A stretch of DNA of 22,079 nt, taken from Eggerthellaceae bacterium (GTDB taxonomy: Bacteria; Actinomycetota; Coriobacteriia; Coriobacteriales; Eggerthellaceae). Position 1 is the stretch's first letter. Every line of letters begins with the position of its first letter. The notes under the pieces are model-generated. The model was not told the DNA's origin. It saw nothing but the letters and a program-made list of their open reading frames with translations, and searched no databases. Position numbers and translations under genes: made by a program. The stretch lies in the NCBI GenBank assembly GCA_003452695.1, contig DMNP01000299.1, positions 1 to 22,079 of the forward strand, in the 5' to 3' direction. Below are positions 1-10,200 of this stretch, one piece after another.

Positions 1-2
1 AG

Positions 3-638
3 CTGAAGCCTGCAGCAGCAGGCACGACGGACGCAACCTCCGCGTCCGGCGCCGCTGCGCCCGCCGGCACACCGCCCGCCATATCCACTGAGTCCTTCAA
101 GCAGGAGCTGGACCGCCAAAGCCGGCGTAACCGCATCCGCCACACCACCGCCACCACGGTCGGCGTGCTCATCGTGGTCGTGGCCGCGGCCATCATCGTT
201 TCCACGTTCCTGATAAGCGTGCTGCAGATTCGCGGCAATTCCATGGAACCCACCGTGCACGAAGGCGACCTGCTTATAGCCAACCATTCCACCGCGTTCG
301 ACCAAGGCGACGTGGTGGCGTTCTACTACAACAACAAGGTGCTGCTGAAGCGCGTAATCGCCTTCCCGGGCGATTGGGTGGACATCGACGACAACGGCCT
401 GGTGGCCGTGAACGGCCATGTTATCCGCGAAGAATACGTGAAGGACCTGGCCCTGGGTGCCACCGACATCGTGTTTCCCTACCAGGTGCCCGAAAACCGC
501 TTCTTCGTGTTGGGCGATAACCGCAGCGTTTCCATAGACAGCCGGTCGAACGTAATCGGAACCATTACCGAGGAACAGGTCATAGGCAAGGTGTTGTACC
601 GCGTATGGCCCCTCGACAGCTTCGGAATTATTCGATAG
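3..638 (+). CDS. lepB: Signal peptidase I, 5'-truncated by the window edge
   Basis: Membrane serine protease that removes signal peptides from exported proteins. The frame is open from the first bases of the window, so the true start lies upstream; 211 residues are visible. A cytoplasmic Ala/Pro/Thr-rich and then Arg-rich stretch (about 54 residues) leads into one membrane segment around positions 150-225. The family boxes follow in order: RGNSMEPT with the nucleophile Ser at codon 240-242, LLKRVIAFPGD with the general-base Lys at 348-350, and the C-terminal VLGDNRSVSIDSR box near 510-546. An apparent GTG start at 165 would remove the cytoplasmic part and cut into the membrane helix, so it is not preferred. 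Both catalytic residues are present, unlike some pilus-island signal peptidase homologues that have lost them. Its place just before a pilin and sortase suggests it serves this locus, but it could be the general enzyme. Confidence 0.93.
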   Translation: MKPAAAGTTDATSASGAAAPAGTPPAISTESFKQELDRQSRRNRIRHTTATTVGVLIVVVAAAIIVSTFLISVLQIRGNSMEPTVHEGDLLIANHSTAFDQGDVVAFYYNNKVLLKRVIAFPGDWVDIDDNGLVAVNGHVIREEYVKDLALGATDIVFPYQVPENRFFVLGDNRSVSIDSRSNVIGTITEEQVIGKVLYRVWPLDSFGIIR

Positions 639-988
639 CGGGAGAAAGGGGGAGCGGCTGATGATCGCAACACTGCGCACACCATTGCCACATGCAGCAG
701 CAGGCTGCCGGGTGCCGAACAAACACGGACCCATTCGCGGCGGCCCGTGCTTGCGCGTCGGGCCACTCCTGCTGAATCCCGTTGCGCCCGAAGGCGAAAG
801 CCCGGCGCCGAACCTGTGGATCGGGGGTGGCTAAAGGCGCGCAAGCCCGCAGCGGAGGGCGCCGACCGGCACGTTGCCACCCGGCCAGCCAACCCCACCC
901 GCTGCAACAAGGGCCAAGCATGACCACCCACCTCGGGTGCCGGCAACAAGGAAACAGATACTCACTACACCGTGTGAAAGGAGATGTA
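639..988 (+). other. Gene-free leader between signal peptidase and pilin
   Basis: About 350 bases without a convincing gene. The pilin frame happens to stay open upstream to 782, but that extension is Arg/Pro-rich, has no signal-peptide character before the real one, and lacks a ribosome site. The stretch is GC-rich and can form several short stems, for example GGCCCG (from about 745) with CGGGCC (from about 758). It may be a long 5' leader of the pilin mRNA. I tried to match it to c-di-GMP, c-di-AMP and cobalamin riboswitch consensus elements and could not. No clear -35/-10 pair is visible; GATACT at 957-962 is the only weak -10-like word near the gene. Confidence 0.5.
977..983 (+). promoter_or_regulatory. 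Strong ribosome binding site that fixes the pilin start
   Basis: AAAGGAG lies five bases before the ATG at 989. It supports translation beginning at 989 rather than at the in-frame upstream ATG at 782, and is the best Shine-Dalgarno match among the pilus genes here. This fits a highly expressed backbone subunit. Confidence 0.85.
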
Positions 989-3091
989 ATGAGTACAACA
1001 AAGAAAAGAGTGTCGATCCTGGCTATAGCGATGGCCGCCATCCTGGCCTTCTCGATGATCGGCATGACCAAGACCGCATTTGCGGCGACTGCAAATGCAA
1101 GCGGACAAATTAAGGTTCAGAATTCTGAAACTGGACGCACGTATAATGCATATCAGGTCTTCAAGACTGACGCAAGCAAGAGCGGAACTAGCGTGACGCA
1201 TTCGTCTCCCGAATGGGGCGAGGGCGTCAACTCGAATGCTCTTATGACTGCTTTGGTTCAGGCTCGCGATGCAACTGGTGCGAATGCCGGTCCACTTTCG
1301 TTAGTAAAGAAGCCAGATGATAATCCCCTAGCTGGTCTGACGGTGTCGTCCGAGCCCTCTCTCTGGCTGGAGGCGTTTAAAAAGATAACCGGCGACTCGC
1401 CGACTGCGAATTCTAAGACTCGCACTGCTGAGATTAAGGAGCTCGCTCGTATTATCCAGGCGAATGTAAGTAGCACAAACGCCATAGCGCTGACCCAAAG
1501 CGGTGGAGCTTACGCAACGTCCACTCCTGTGCGAGCCAATGACGGTACGATTTCTGGCGGCATTCAGACTGGTTGGTACTTGGTAGATGACGCGAGCGCC
1601 CAAGCTGCCGATAATAGTTTTGTCTCGGATAACATTCTTTTGAGCGTTCCTTCCGTTACGTTTACCGATGACGGCCAAGGCAATTTTACACTCGACGAGA
1701 ATTCGGTTGCTAAAGCTGCCCCAAAGGGAGATAAGCCGAAGAGCGGTAAAGAGACTCAGGAAGACAGCTTGACGTCCGTGACGTTGCACAACACAGGTGA
1801 TGGCGGAAGCGGCAACAGCTACGGCACGACTTCGGATTACCAGATCGGCGATTATGTGCCCTTCCGCATCTGGGGTACGCTCCCGTTTGATTTCGAAGAC
1901 TATACAACTTACGAGTACACCTTCACTGACAATCTGCCCACTGGTCTTGCGCTTGATCCGTCTTCCGTCGAGGTCTATGCGGTCTCAACGAATGCGGGCC
2001 TTCCGGTGTACTCTGAAATTAGCCGCCTGAAGAATGGCGAGACTGGCACGAAGGCAGTTCAGCTCAGTGCAGAAGCCACTACTGGCTGGACGATGAAAAT
2101 AGACAATGCGGCAGCGACGACATCGACGGCCGCAAAAGATGGCTCAGCAACAACGAAACTCGAGATTAGCTTTGCGAACCTTCGTAACATTCAAGATAAT
2201 GGCCTCAAAGCACTGACGCAGGTTTCGCACCCGGAAGAGGGTATAGATAAACTTGCATACGACAGTGCTATCGTTGTCCTTTACAAAGCCAAGATAACTT
2301 CTCATGCAACTGTTGGATCTCCGCTGATAAACACGGCAGACCTCACGTATTCAAGCGACAAACACGATACCGGCAAAAAAGAAGATACGCCCGATAAAAC
2401 CACGTACACCTGGACGTATGAGGTTGATAGCACAAAGTATGCAGATGCAACAAATAAATTGCCGAATGCTGAGTTTGTTATGCTCGAGATGATCCGCGAA
2501 AAGGATCCAAACAATGCAAACGCAACGCTAACGAAATACTACGTTCTGCAGTTCGATTCCAACGGTAAAGTGTCTGGTCGCGTAGATGTGACTAGCGCAT
2601 ATACGAACGCTTCATCTACCTTCTTCGCAAAAGGCGATGCCATTGCTACAGCGGGTGGGGCTTCGGCCATCTTGAAGTCGAATTCCGACGGCAACTTCAA
2701 TGCGGTAGGGTTGAACGCTACTGCAACGGGAACAAATGCCGCACCTGAGAAGTACATTCTCATCGAGACCAAGGCTCCGGATGGCTACAACCGCCTTACG
2801 AGCCCAATCGAGATTCAACTAACTGCTACGCCGAATAACACCGATCCTACGCAAACGCCTTCTCTGGTGCTTAGCCACACCGCTGCACCGCAGGGTTCTG
2901 TGGAGGTGCTTACGGGGACGTCGTCGGCACCGTCCACGAATGGCAAAGTTTCCGAGAAGATCATCAATAAACCGGGCAACGAGCTCCCCGAAACCGGTGG
3001 CATGGGCACGTTCATCTTCACCATCGTGGGCATTTCGCTGATGGTCGTGGCGGCTGTGGCCTTTGTGGTGCGTCGCCGCAACCAGCAGTAA
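989..3091 (+). CDS. Backbone (major) pilin with LPETGG sorting signal, isopeptide-forming fimbrial protein
   Basis: Surface protein of 700 residues, probably the polymerised shaft subunit of a sortase-assembled pilus. A Sec signal peptide covers about residues 1-33 (Lys-rich start, hydrophobic core, TAFAATA). The N-terminal Ig-like domain ends near residue 235 and is followed by a Lys-rich linker with KAAPKGDKPK at 242-251, where the pilin-motif lysine is expected; it is not the canonical VYPK. The middle domain contains the fimbrial isopeptide pattern (YTFTDNLPTGL). The last domain carries an E-box, YILIETKAPDGY at 589-600 with Glu593, which in this family supports a Lys-Asn isopeptide bond. 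LPETGG at 666-671, a membrane helix and RRRNQQ follow. The next gene is a class C sortase, as expected for its assembly enzyme. Codons for about 1085-2960 are visibly more AT-rich than those for the signal peptide and anchor. It could instead be an ancillary pilin, but order and size favour the backbone. Confidence 0.9.
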   Translation: MSTTKKRVSILAIAMAAILAFSMIGMTKTAFAATANASGQIKVQNSETGRTYNAYQVFKTDASKSGTSVTHSSPEWGEGVNSNALMTALVQARDATGANAGPLSLVKKPDDNPLAGLTVSSEPSLWLEAFKKITGDSPTANSKTRTAEIKELARIIQANVSSTNAIALTQSGGAYATSTPVRANDGTISGGIQTGWYLVDDASAQAADNSFVSDNILLSVPSVTFTDDGQGNFTLDENSVAKAAPKGDKPKSGKETQEDSLTSVTLHNTGDGGSGNSYGTTSDYQIGDYVPFRIWGTLPFDFEDYTTYEYTFTDNLPTGLALDPSSVEVYAVSTNAGLPVYSEISRLKNGETGTKAVQLSAEATTGWTMKIDNAAATTSTAAKDGSATTKLEISFANLRNIQDNGLKALTQVSHPEEGIDKLAYDSAIVVLYKAKITSHATVGSPLINTADLTYSSDKHDTGKKEDTPDKTTYTWTYEVDSTKYADATNKLPNAEFVMLEMIREKDPNNANATLTKYYVLQFDSNGKVSGRVDVTSAYTNASSTFFAKGDAIATAGGASAILKSNSDGNFNAVGLNATATGTNAAPEKYILIETKAPDGYNRLTSPIEIQLTATPNNTDPTQTPSLVLSHTAAPQGSVEVLTGTSSAPSTNGKVSEKIINKPGNELPETGGMGTFIFTIVGISLMVVAAVAFVVRRRNQQ

Positions 3092-3105
3092 ACAGCTCGC
3101 ACGAT

Positions 3106-3135
3106 TGCGATTCGCGCGCAACACGCGTAATCGCA
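3106..3135 (+). terminator. Hairpin just after the pilin stop
   Basis: TGCGATTCGCG (3106-3116) pairs with CGCG-T-AATCGCA (3124-3135), an 11-bp stem with one bulged T and a 7-base loop, starting 15 bases after the pilin stop codon. It is followed by GAGGGTTT rather than a run of T, so it is at best a weak terminator. It may also protect the pilin mRNA 3' end from decay. Confidence 0.4.
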
Positions 3136-3147
3136 TGAGGGTTTAAA

Positions 3148-3183
3148 CTTGTCGGCCGGCTGCAAGCGCGGTCGGCCGACAAG
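3148..3183 (+). promoter_or_regulatory. Strong stem-loop directly upstream of the sortase ribosome site
   Basis: CTTGTCGGCCGGC (3148-3160) pairs with GTCGGCCGACAAG (3171-3183), a 13-bp stem with one G-U pair and a 10-base loop. It ends six bases before the GGAGAGG ribosome site of the sortase. There is no T-run after it on the plus strand, so it does not look like a simple terminator. Attenuation, RNA processing, or damping of sortase translation relative to pilin are possible roles; these are inferences. Confidence 0.5.
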
Positions 3184-3199
3184 CTGGTCGGAGAGGTAA

Positions 3200-4114
3200 A
3201 TGGGGCAAAAGGAGCCAAAGAAGGGAAGACGCAGCGGCAAGTTGGGAAACATCCTGCTGGTCGCCATGTTCCTTATTGGTCTGGGGCTTCTTACCTATCC
3301 GACAATCAGCAACTACTGGAACACGCGGTTGCACTCGCAGGCCATTTCGGGGTACGACGACTCCATATCCCAGATGACCAAACGCGATTTCGACGCCGAG
3401 TGGGCGAAGGTAGATGCCTACAACCGCGAGATTACGGAAAGCGGCATAAACTTCACCCCCTCGGCGGCCGAGCTGGACCGATACGGCAAGCTGCTCGACC
3501 CAGCGGGCACGGGCATGATGGGTCACATCGAGATAAACAAGCTCGCGGTGGACCTGCCCATCTATCACACGGTGGACGACCCGGTGCTGCAGGTGGGTAT
3601 CGGGCACATCCCGGGAACGTCGCTGCCGGGGGGCGGACTGGGCACGCACACGGTGCTGTCAGGCCACCGCGGGCTTCCCAGCAGCAAGCTGTTCACCGAC
3701 CTGGACGCGCTGGACGAAGGCGACACGTTCCTGCTGCACGTGCTGGACCGCACGCTGGCGTATCAGGTGGACCAGATCCGCATCGTGTTGCCCAACGAGC
3801 TGGACGAGCTGCGCATCGACCGCGACCAGGACTACTGCACGCTGGTCACGTGCACGCCCTACGCCATTAACACGCACCGGCTGCTGGTGCGCGGGCACAG
3901 GGTCGACTACCTGGACCAAGGCTATGTTGCCGCCGACGCCGTACGGATAGACCCCGTGCTGGTGGCAAGCATAATCTCGGTCCCGGTATTCGTGGTGCTG
4001 TTCATCATCCTTATGGTGGCAACAGCGCAACGCAACAGGGAAAACAAACGCAAGCAGGCTGCGATGGAGAAGGTGGGAAAACGGGGCGACGATGCCCCCA
4101 GCAGCCAAGACTAG
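3200..4114 (+). CDS. Class C (pilin-polymerising) sortase
   Basis: Membrane transpeptidase of 304 residues that cleaves LPXTG between Thr and Gly and joins pilin subunits through a lysine of the next subunit. It has an N-terminal membrane helix (about residues 15-34), an extracellular catalytic domain and a second membrane helix near 254-278 with a basic cytoplasmic tail; the two-helix layout is typical of class C. Catalytic residues are visible: His156 in LSGHRG, Cys218 in TLVTCTPYAINTHR, and Arg227. The sequence IEINKLAVDLPIYH is the usual class C beta-strand pattern. The active-site lid position reads LLDPAGTG (Asp100-Pro101-Ala102), so the Asp-Pro is kept but the aromatic residue common in streptococcal lids is not seen. 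ATG at 3200 is supported by GGAG at 3190-3193. It lies 108 bases after the pilin and about 100 before the first giant adhesin, most likely one transcription unit. Confidence 0.95.
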   Translation: MGQKEPKKGRRSGKLGNILLVAMFLIGLGLLTYPTISNYWNTRLHSQAISGYDDSISQMTKRDFDAEWAKVDAYNREITESGINFTPSAAELDRYGKLLDPAGTGMMGHIEINKLAVDLPIYHTVDDPVLQVGIGHIPGTSLPGGGLGTHTVLSGHRGLPSSKLFTDLDALDEGDTFLLHVLDRTLAYQVDQIRIVLPNELDELRIDRDQDYCTLVTCTPYAINTHRLLVRGHRVDYLDQGYVAADAVRIDPVLVASIISVPVFVVLFIILMVATAQRNRENKRKQAAMEKVGKRGDDAPSSQD

Positions 4115-4217
4115 TTCGCCCGCACCCCGCGCGCATAGGCGTCCGGGATGCCGGCGCTCCGAGTATCCATGCGTTATTTGCGCACCCATTGACGACAGGA
4201 AGGCCGGTCGCCGATAG

Positions 4218-7200
4218 ATGCACACTCTGCACGACTACATAGAATCCCTGAAAGCGAACCGCACCCTGCGACGCAAATGGCAACACGCCATGGGCGGCGC
4301 CGGCGCGTTAGTGCTCGTCGTCACCCTGTTCGCACTGGGGATGCCAGCGTTCACGCTGGGGGATAAGGGCGATTTGACGGTTGTGGGAATTAATAGTGAG
4401 GCGTTAGTTGGCGAAGACGTGGACACGAGCGAAAGCCCAGATATCGCTCCCAATAATGCAAACCAACTCGATGGCGCAAGCGCTCAAGCGCTCGAGTCGG
4501 AGCCCCTGCCCTACGTACTCGAAGGCACGCGTCCCAACTCCATTCTCCGCAATGACCCACTTGCCGCAATTGCGGTTGAAAACGGATTGAAGCGCGCTTC
4601 GCTAAAGTCGATGCCAAATTCGACCGCGCCAGGCAATGCTGCCAAAACGTCTGGCACGATGACAATTGAAGATGTCGAAGTAAAGGTAAACGGCAATAAC
4701 GGGGACATCACCCTGAAAAACCCAGCTATAGAAAACGATACGTTCGTGCGCTGGACCGGCGAATACGCCTCGGCTCAGATTGCCATCAGCAATACGAATG
4801 CACAAACAAGCGGCGATACGATCAGGCTCTATGTTAAGTTCGACAAGGGCGATGGACGCACGGGTGAGATAATCTTGCCAGCGTTTACGGGGTATGGCAA
4901 TCCTATCACCATAGAATCCGACGCCGGGACATATACCTATTATCTGAAGCAGTCCGATACGGAAGGCGTCTACTATTTCGAATGCCCCAAACCAACGGGC
5001 GGGACCCAGAACATCAACTTCCAAATGGTATACCCCACAGCTACATCCGAAGGCGGCTACGCGAAACTTTGGGTGGCAGAACTCAACAGTGCCCAAAATG
5101 CAGCTGCGGGGAATTCCGTGATACTGCCAGGGGCGTCAGGATATCGCACATCGTCTACTTACCAAGAGGTCAAATGGGATTCCAAGCCCGACACTTTTCC
5201 CGTCTCGAAACGCTCGCAAGGGTCTCCCTCGTTTGTTCATGAGGGAGGAAACACGTATGTGTCGGGAATCGGCTACGAAGTTAGGATGGAGCGCACGGTC
5301 GTTAGCCCAACGAGCGTAGGCCAGGACTTTATGCAAAGGGTCGAATTCGACGATACGCTGGTGCTGCCGCCGGGCACGCAGTGGCGTGCCGGATTGGTTG
5401 ACGCTATTCGCAATGGCAATTGGCGCGTTGGCCCAGATTGGCGCTACCTCGAAAACGGACGGCGATCCTATTCGGGATTCGGCGCTTGGGTGACTATTGG
5501 CGGCGTCGAATACAAGTTTGCCGAGTTCAATTACTATACGGCCTTCGACTATTCTTTCCAGTACACTTCGCAAGGCTACGAAGAAGTGCCGGTGATATCG
5601 CTATCGGTCGACTCTGATGGCAATCCTGTTGCGCACTGGCAGTTTACCAATGAAACCCTGCCGAATGCGACTGGGTATCCCACCAAGGATATCAAGATAA
5701 ACAACCAGAACAATTACCGCGGCTATTCGCCCACTATTACCTATGGGGATCGCGTGGTGGTCGCAAACGATATAGCGCTGGGGCAAGAATACGTCTTCAC
5801 CAACAACGTAACGGCAACTGAAGATTTTAGTTTTGCTGACGATGTTGTTCAGACCCGACAGGCGACGGTCAAGGCTGTCGTTACCGAGGGCAGGCTGTCT
5901 TCGAAAAAGACGCACGGAGACATTTCCGAACTTCGTTTCGGTGATCCAGTTACATTTACGATAAGCGTGAACAACCCCGGAGCGCTTACCGTGCCGCTCG
6001 ATAGCATCACCGACGAAGTGCCTACTATGTATGTTCTCACCCCGGCGCAAATGGCAGCTGTGCTCTGCGATTCATCCTACGGGAACGAGGCGTCCATAAC
6101 CATCGACAACGCTTGGCTATGCGAGCACGCCCACGCTTCCAATTCTGTGACGACAGCTGATGGCGGGTCGGGAACGCCCACCGCTCAGCTCGTGAGCCCA
6201 GCGACAACGTACAGAGCGACATCTACCGATGTAGGAGCGGGTGCAGACAATTGTCCAACAACGAAAGGAAAGCTGCGTCTCAAGTGGGCGGGCAATACGT
6301 TGCAGCTCGTAAGCGTGGCGGAAACGCAAGGGGGCGAAGAAGTCGAAACGACGCTCGACTCTCTTTCGTCAGGCGTTGACAACGCTGCCGCGGTTCAAAC
6401 GTGGATAACGAATTCGTTGAACGATATGCAGGGCAAAAGCTTCACCGTCGGCAGCGACACCCAGTACACCATCGTTTGGAATACCCCTGGTGGAGTGCTA
6501 TATGGCGGCAATGCAACTTCAAGAGAGTTCACGGCCACCGTAAAAGACACGTTCCAGCTGGTGGCAGGGGATACGCTGGCGTCGTATCCCAGCGCTCAGG
6601 TTCAAAGCACCAACAGTGCCAAAGTAAAGAGCGGTAGCAATATCTCTACCGTTTCCGATTCCCAAGTAACGGCGGTTCGCGACTTCACCATAGATAAAGC
6701 GGTGACGATGGACGGGCAGGAAGTTACGGTCAGCGATTCCATCACCAAGGGCAAAGTGCTGGACTATACGCTGAAAGTCACCCGCGATGGCGGCACCGCC
6801 GTTTATGAGGCGTTGCCGCTCGTCGATGCCATCGATGGCGCACAGCTGCTGCTTGTTCCCATGACGACAGACAATAGCCATCTTGCTGAAGAAGGGCTGT
6901 CCACGCATGAGATCGAAGGCGAGCAGTTCTATGTCTTGGATAGGCCAGGCACATACGCAAATGTGCATTTTTCCGGCACGGTTACAACGAGCGCGGGCGA
7001 AGCAGAGGCCGATTTCATAGCGGCGCAAATTATCGTGGGCAGTAATACTGCGCAGAAAATCGACCAAACCCTTATCAAATGGTACTTGAATTCCGAGCAA
7101 TATCCCCATAAATCTACAATCGAGATTCCCTATAAAACCATTGTCGACCCCAATAAAGCAGTTGATGTTCAGCGGAACGCTGGCTCCGGCGATTCTTATG

Positions 7201-10200
7201 CGGTGAATAACGTCGGATACTTAGGCGACCATGAAGGACATCGCATATACAAACCGACGGTGCTCGTGGGTTCGCGCGTTGGCGCCGACAAGAAAATCGT
7301 CACGGATCGTGGAGCATCGCCGGCCGAAGATACCCTTTCGGTCATAGAGCCCGTTTCCGAGGGACAAACCGTTACGTATCGCCTGAACATAAACTACTCA
7401 CCAGCGCGTGACGAAGCCCTAGTCATCACGGGCTCCGAGATGCGCGATTCCCTTCCTTTAAGTATTCCGCAGGACGTATGGGAAAACGTTGATGTTGCAG
7501 TGGAATATCCAGCCCAAGATGGCGTTGCGTTCAAGATGGGCGGGGTAGCGTTCAACGGCACGAATAACGCAACGTGGCGCCTTTCGAACACTGCCGATGG
7601 CGTAAGCGGACCAATCGAGGGCAATCAGCAATACATCTTATGGGACGAAGGCTTTTCCATTGAACTGGCGAAAGATGCCTACATCTACGTGAAGCTGACC
7701 TTCCCGTTACAAGATAACTGGAACGACTACGCCAAAGCTTATGCGAAAGACCGCCTGGCAAACACGTTTGAAGTGCGGGAGTTTTCGTCAACCGTTTTCC
7801 ATTATCTCGACGTTGACGCCAACGCAGTGCTGAAGAAAGGCGTTGTGGAAACAGGCGTAGGGCGAACGTACTCTACCAATACGGGAAACGGTTGGGCCGA
7901 CCGCATGCGCAGGAGTGCCGACCAAAGCGAGGGCGGTCGCGTGTTCTACACGAACGCGACAACCAATCAAGGATATGTTAATTACTACGTTGTCTTGTAT
8001 AACGATGGTCTTTCACGACTGTACCTGAACGACATGAAGGACACGCTGCCGAAAGGCTTCACGTTCTTGCAGGGCGAGTCGTCGACTGGTCGTCCGCTCG
8101 CGTACGAGAACGTAATCTTCGACGATCCTCAGGCGATGTACGAATGGAAGGCCGATGGGGCTGTATCCTTGCCGTACACGATTAGCGATTCCAACAATGC
8201 AAATCCCGTTGCGAAGACAGCGTCGGTGACGGCAATCGTGACGCAAAGCGATCCGCAGCAGGTCGTCTTCAAGCTGTCGAACGCCATGCCCGAAGGTGTG
8301 TCGGGCGAAGGCGACTTGAACTACGACAACAACCGGAAAAAGTACTATTTGGCTCCGGGCGAATACGTGGGCTTTTGCTACTCGGTGCTGACCAACCAAT
8401 ACGCTGACACTCTTGACCGAGCATTGAACAGCGTGAATATGGAATATGACAGCTACAATGGCGGAAAGGTGGTTGTGGATCCCGATACGACAATCGAATC
8501 CGTCGAGTTTGGCGAATGCCCTAAAAACGATGGCGACTCGGTCGTGACTGATAGTGGAGACAAGCAATACCTTTCATCGAGCGTTATCGTAGGGCGCCAG
8601 CCAATAGCTCCGGGCGTTTCCAAAAAAGTGGTCTCGAAAACCGACGTGTCCGGAACGGTTACCAATAATCCCGAATACGTTGGCTATCAAGACAAGATCT
8701 CTTGGGAAGTAGTTGCCGAAAACGCATCGACGACCGCGCTCTCCGAATTCGTGCTAAGCGATGAGATCGACTGGCCCTATCGTTTTACCGGACCGATTGG
8801 CATTACCATACACGAGCCGGTAAGCGAGACCGTGTTCACTACCTATGAATGCCCGAGCATTTTGTCGTTTGAGAGTTGGGTGGGCGAGCCCGGAGCGGAA
8901 ACGGCGGCAACGGTTTCCTACCAGAAACGCAATTACGCAAACGCGAGTGGAGCAGACCGCACCCTTACCGTTGATGGCGACCCAATCACCGTGCGGATGC
9001 GAGTTGCCAAAACCGTGCAGTCTGGAGGGTCCGTATCGACAGGGACTTCGAGTGTCTATCTTGCCCAAGTTAGCTTGCGTCGAAATCCCGAGACCAAGCG
9101 GCTGATCCTTAGTGTCTATTTCCCCAACTTGGATGGCCAGCGCGATCCTGGGTACAGCTCGGGAACGCTGAGCCAGCTGTACTTCCCGGCCCATGGGACA
9201 GCTCGTCTGAAAGTGGCCACGGTAAATGCAAGCGATGGCAGCAATCCGGATAACTTTGCATTCAACGCCGTGTACAACGACGGAATCTTCACCCCAACCG
9301 GATGCTCGTTCGAAGATGCGGACATTACGGTGGGTTCGCCTACGACCTATGATGTGCCGCACGGGGACCTGACGGCCTCCACGCCTACGGGCACAACGAT
9401 TCCGGGGGCGCATTCGATTGTCAACGACGCTCAAATCCCCATTGGGCAATCGTTCTTTACCCAGTCGCGTAAATCAGTTGAGCAGAAATCGAAAGCCAGC
9501 AACATTGCCCATTCGGATGACGAAGTAAACTACATCGTGCTTCCCGAGCAAACCGATCTGTTTACGTACACTCTTGCCGTTCATAACGGTGCGCCACATA
9601 GCATGGAGCGGATAGTCCTTATCGACAACTTGCCGGAAATCGGTGACCACTACACGTTCAAAGTCGACCACGATCGCAGAAGCGAATTCGGAGTGAATTT
9701 TGCTCCCAATCCGAATGTGGTTGTCGAGGTGACAAAAGACAACGGGGTCAGTTACCAGGCGCTTGATTCCAATCTCTACACCGTGGCATTTAGCAACACG
9801 ACGACCTTTGGCGAAGATGATTGGAGCGGTTCAAACTCGTCGGCAGGATGGGGCGCTTTATCGAGCAGTTCACGTTCGTTCAGAATCGTTATCACTGATG
9901 GGTCGGGGACTTCCATACCGAGCGGAGCTACCCTGCGCGTGCGTTTCGACGGAGTAATTGCGCCGGGGCCTTCGGTGCGGAGCAACAGCACTGCGTGGAA
10001 TACGTTCGGATACCATTACAAGCTTCTTGGGGAAACTGTCGAGCTCGAATCAATTCCACAGAAGGTAGGCGTTCGGATACCCAACAACGAGATTACGGCT
10101 GATTTCGAGATTCATAAGACCAAGCCCGTTGTTCTCGGCGGCGACGAACCGGGTGGTGGTGTCGATTCGCCCACCGGGTCGGGTGCTGGTGCCGGCTCGG

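Noticed and set aside
782..988. Upstream ATG that would add 69 residues to the pilin
   Set aside because: The extension is Arg/Pro-rich, precedes the real signal peptide, and lacks a ribosome site, whereas AAAGGAG sits five bases before ATG 989.
639..988. Riboswitch (c-di-GMP-I, c-di-AMP or cobalamin) ahead of the pilin
   Set aside because: Isolated words resemble parts of the consensus elements, but the ordered conserved segments are absent.
4189..4217. Promoter (TTGACG plus CGATAG) just before the first giant adhesin
   Set aside because: The -10 match is poor, and transcription would begin inside the coding sequence. Co-transcription with the sortase is simpler.
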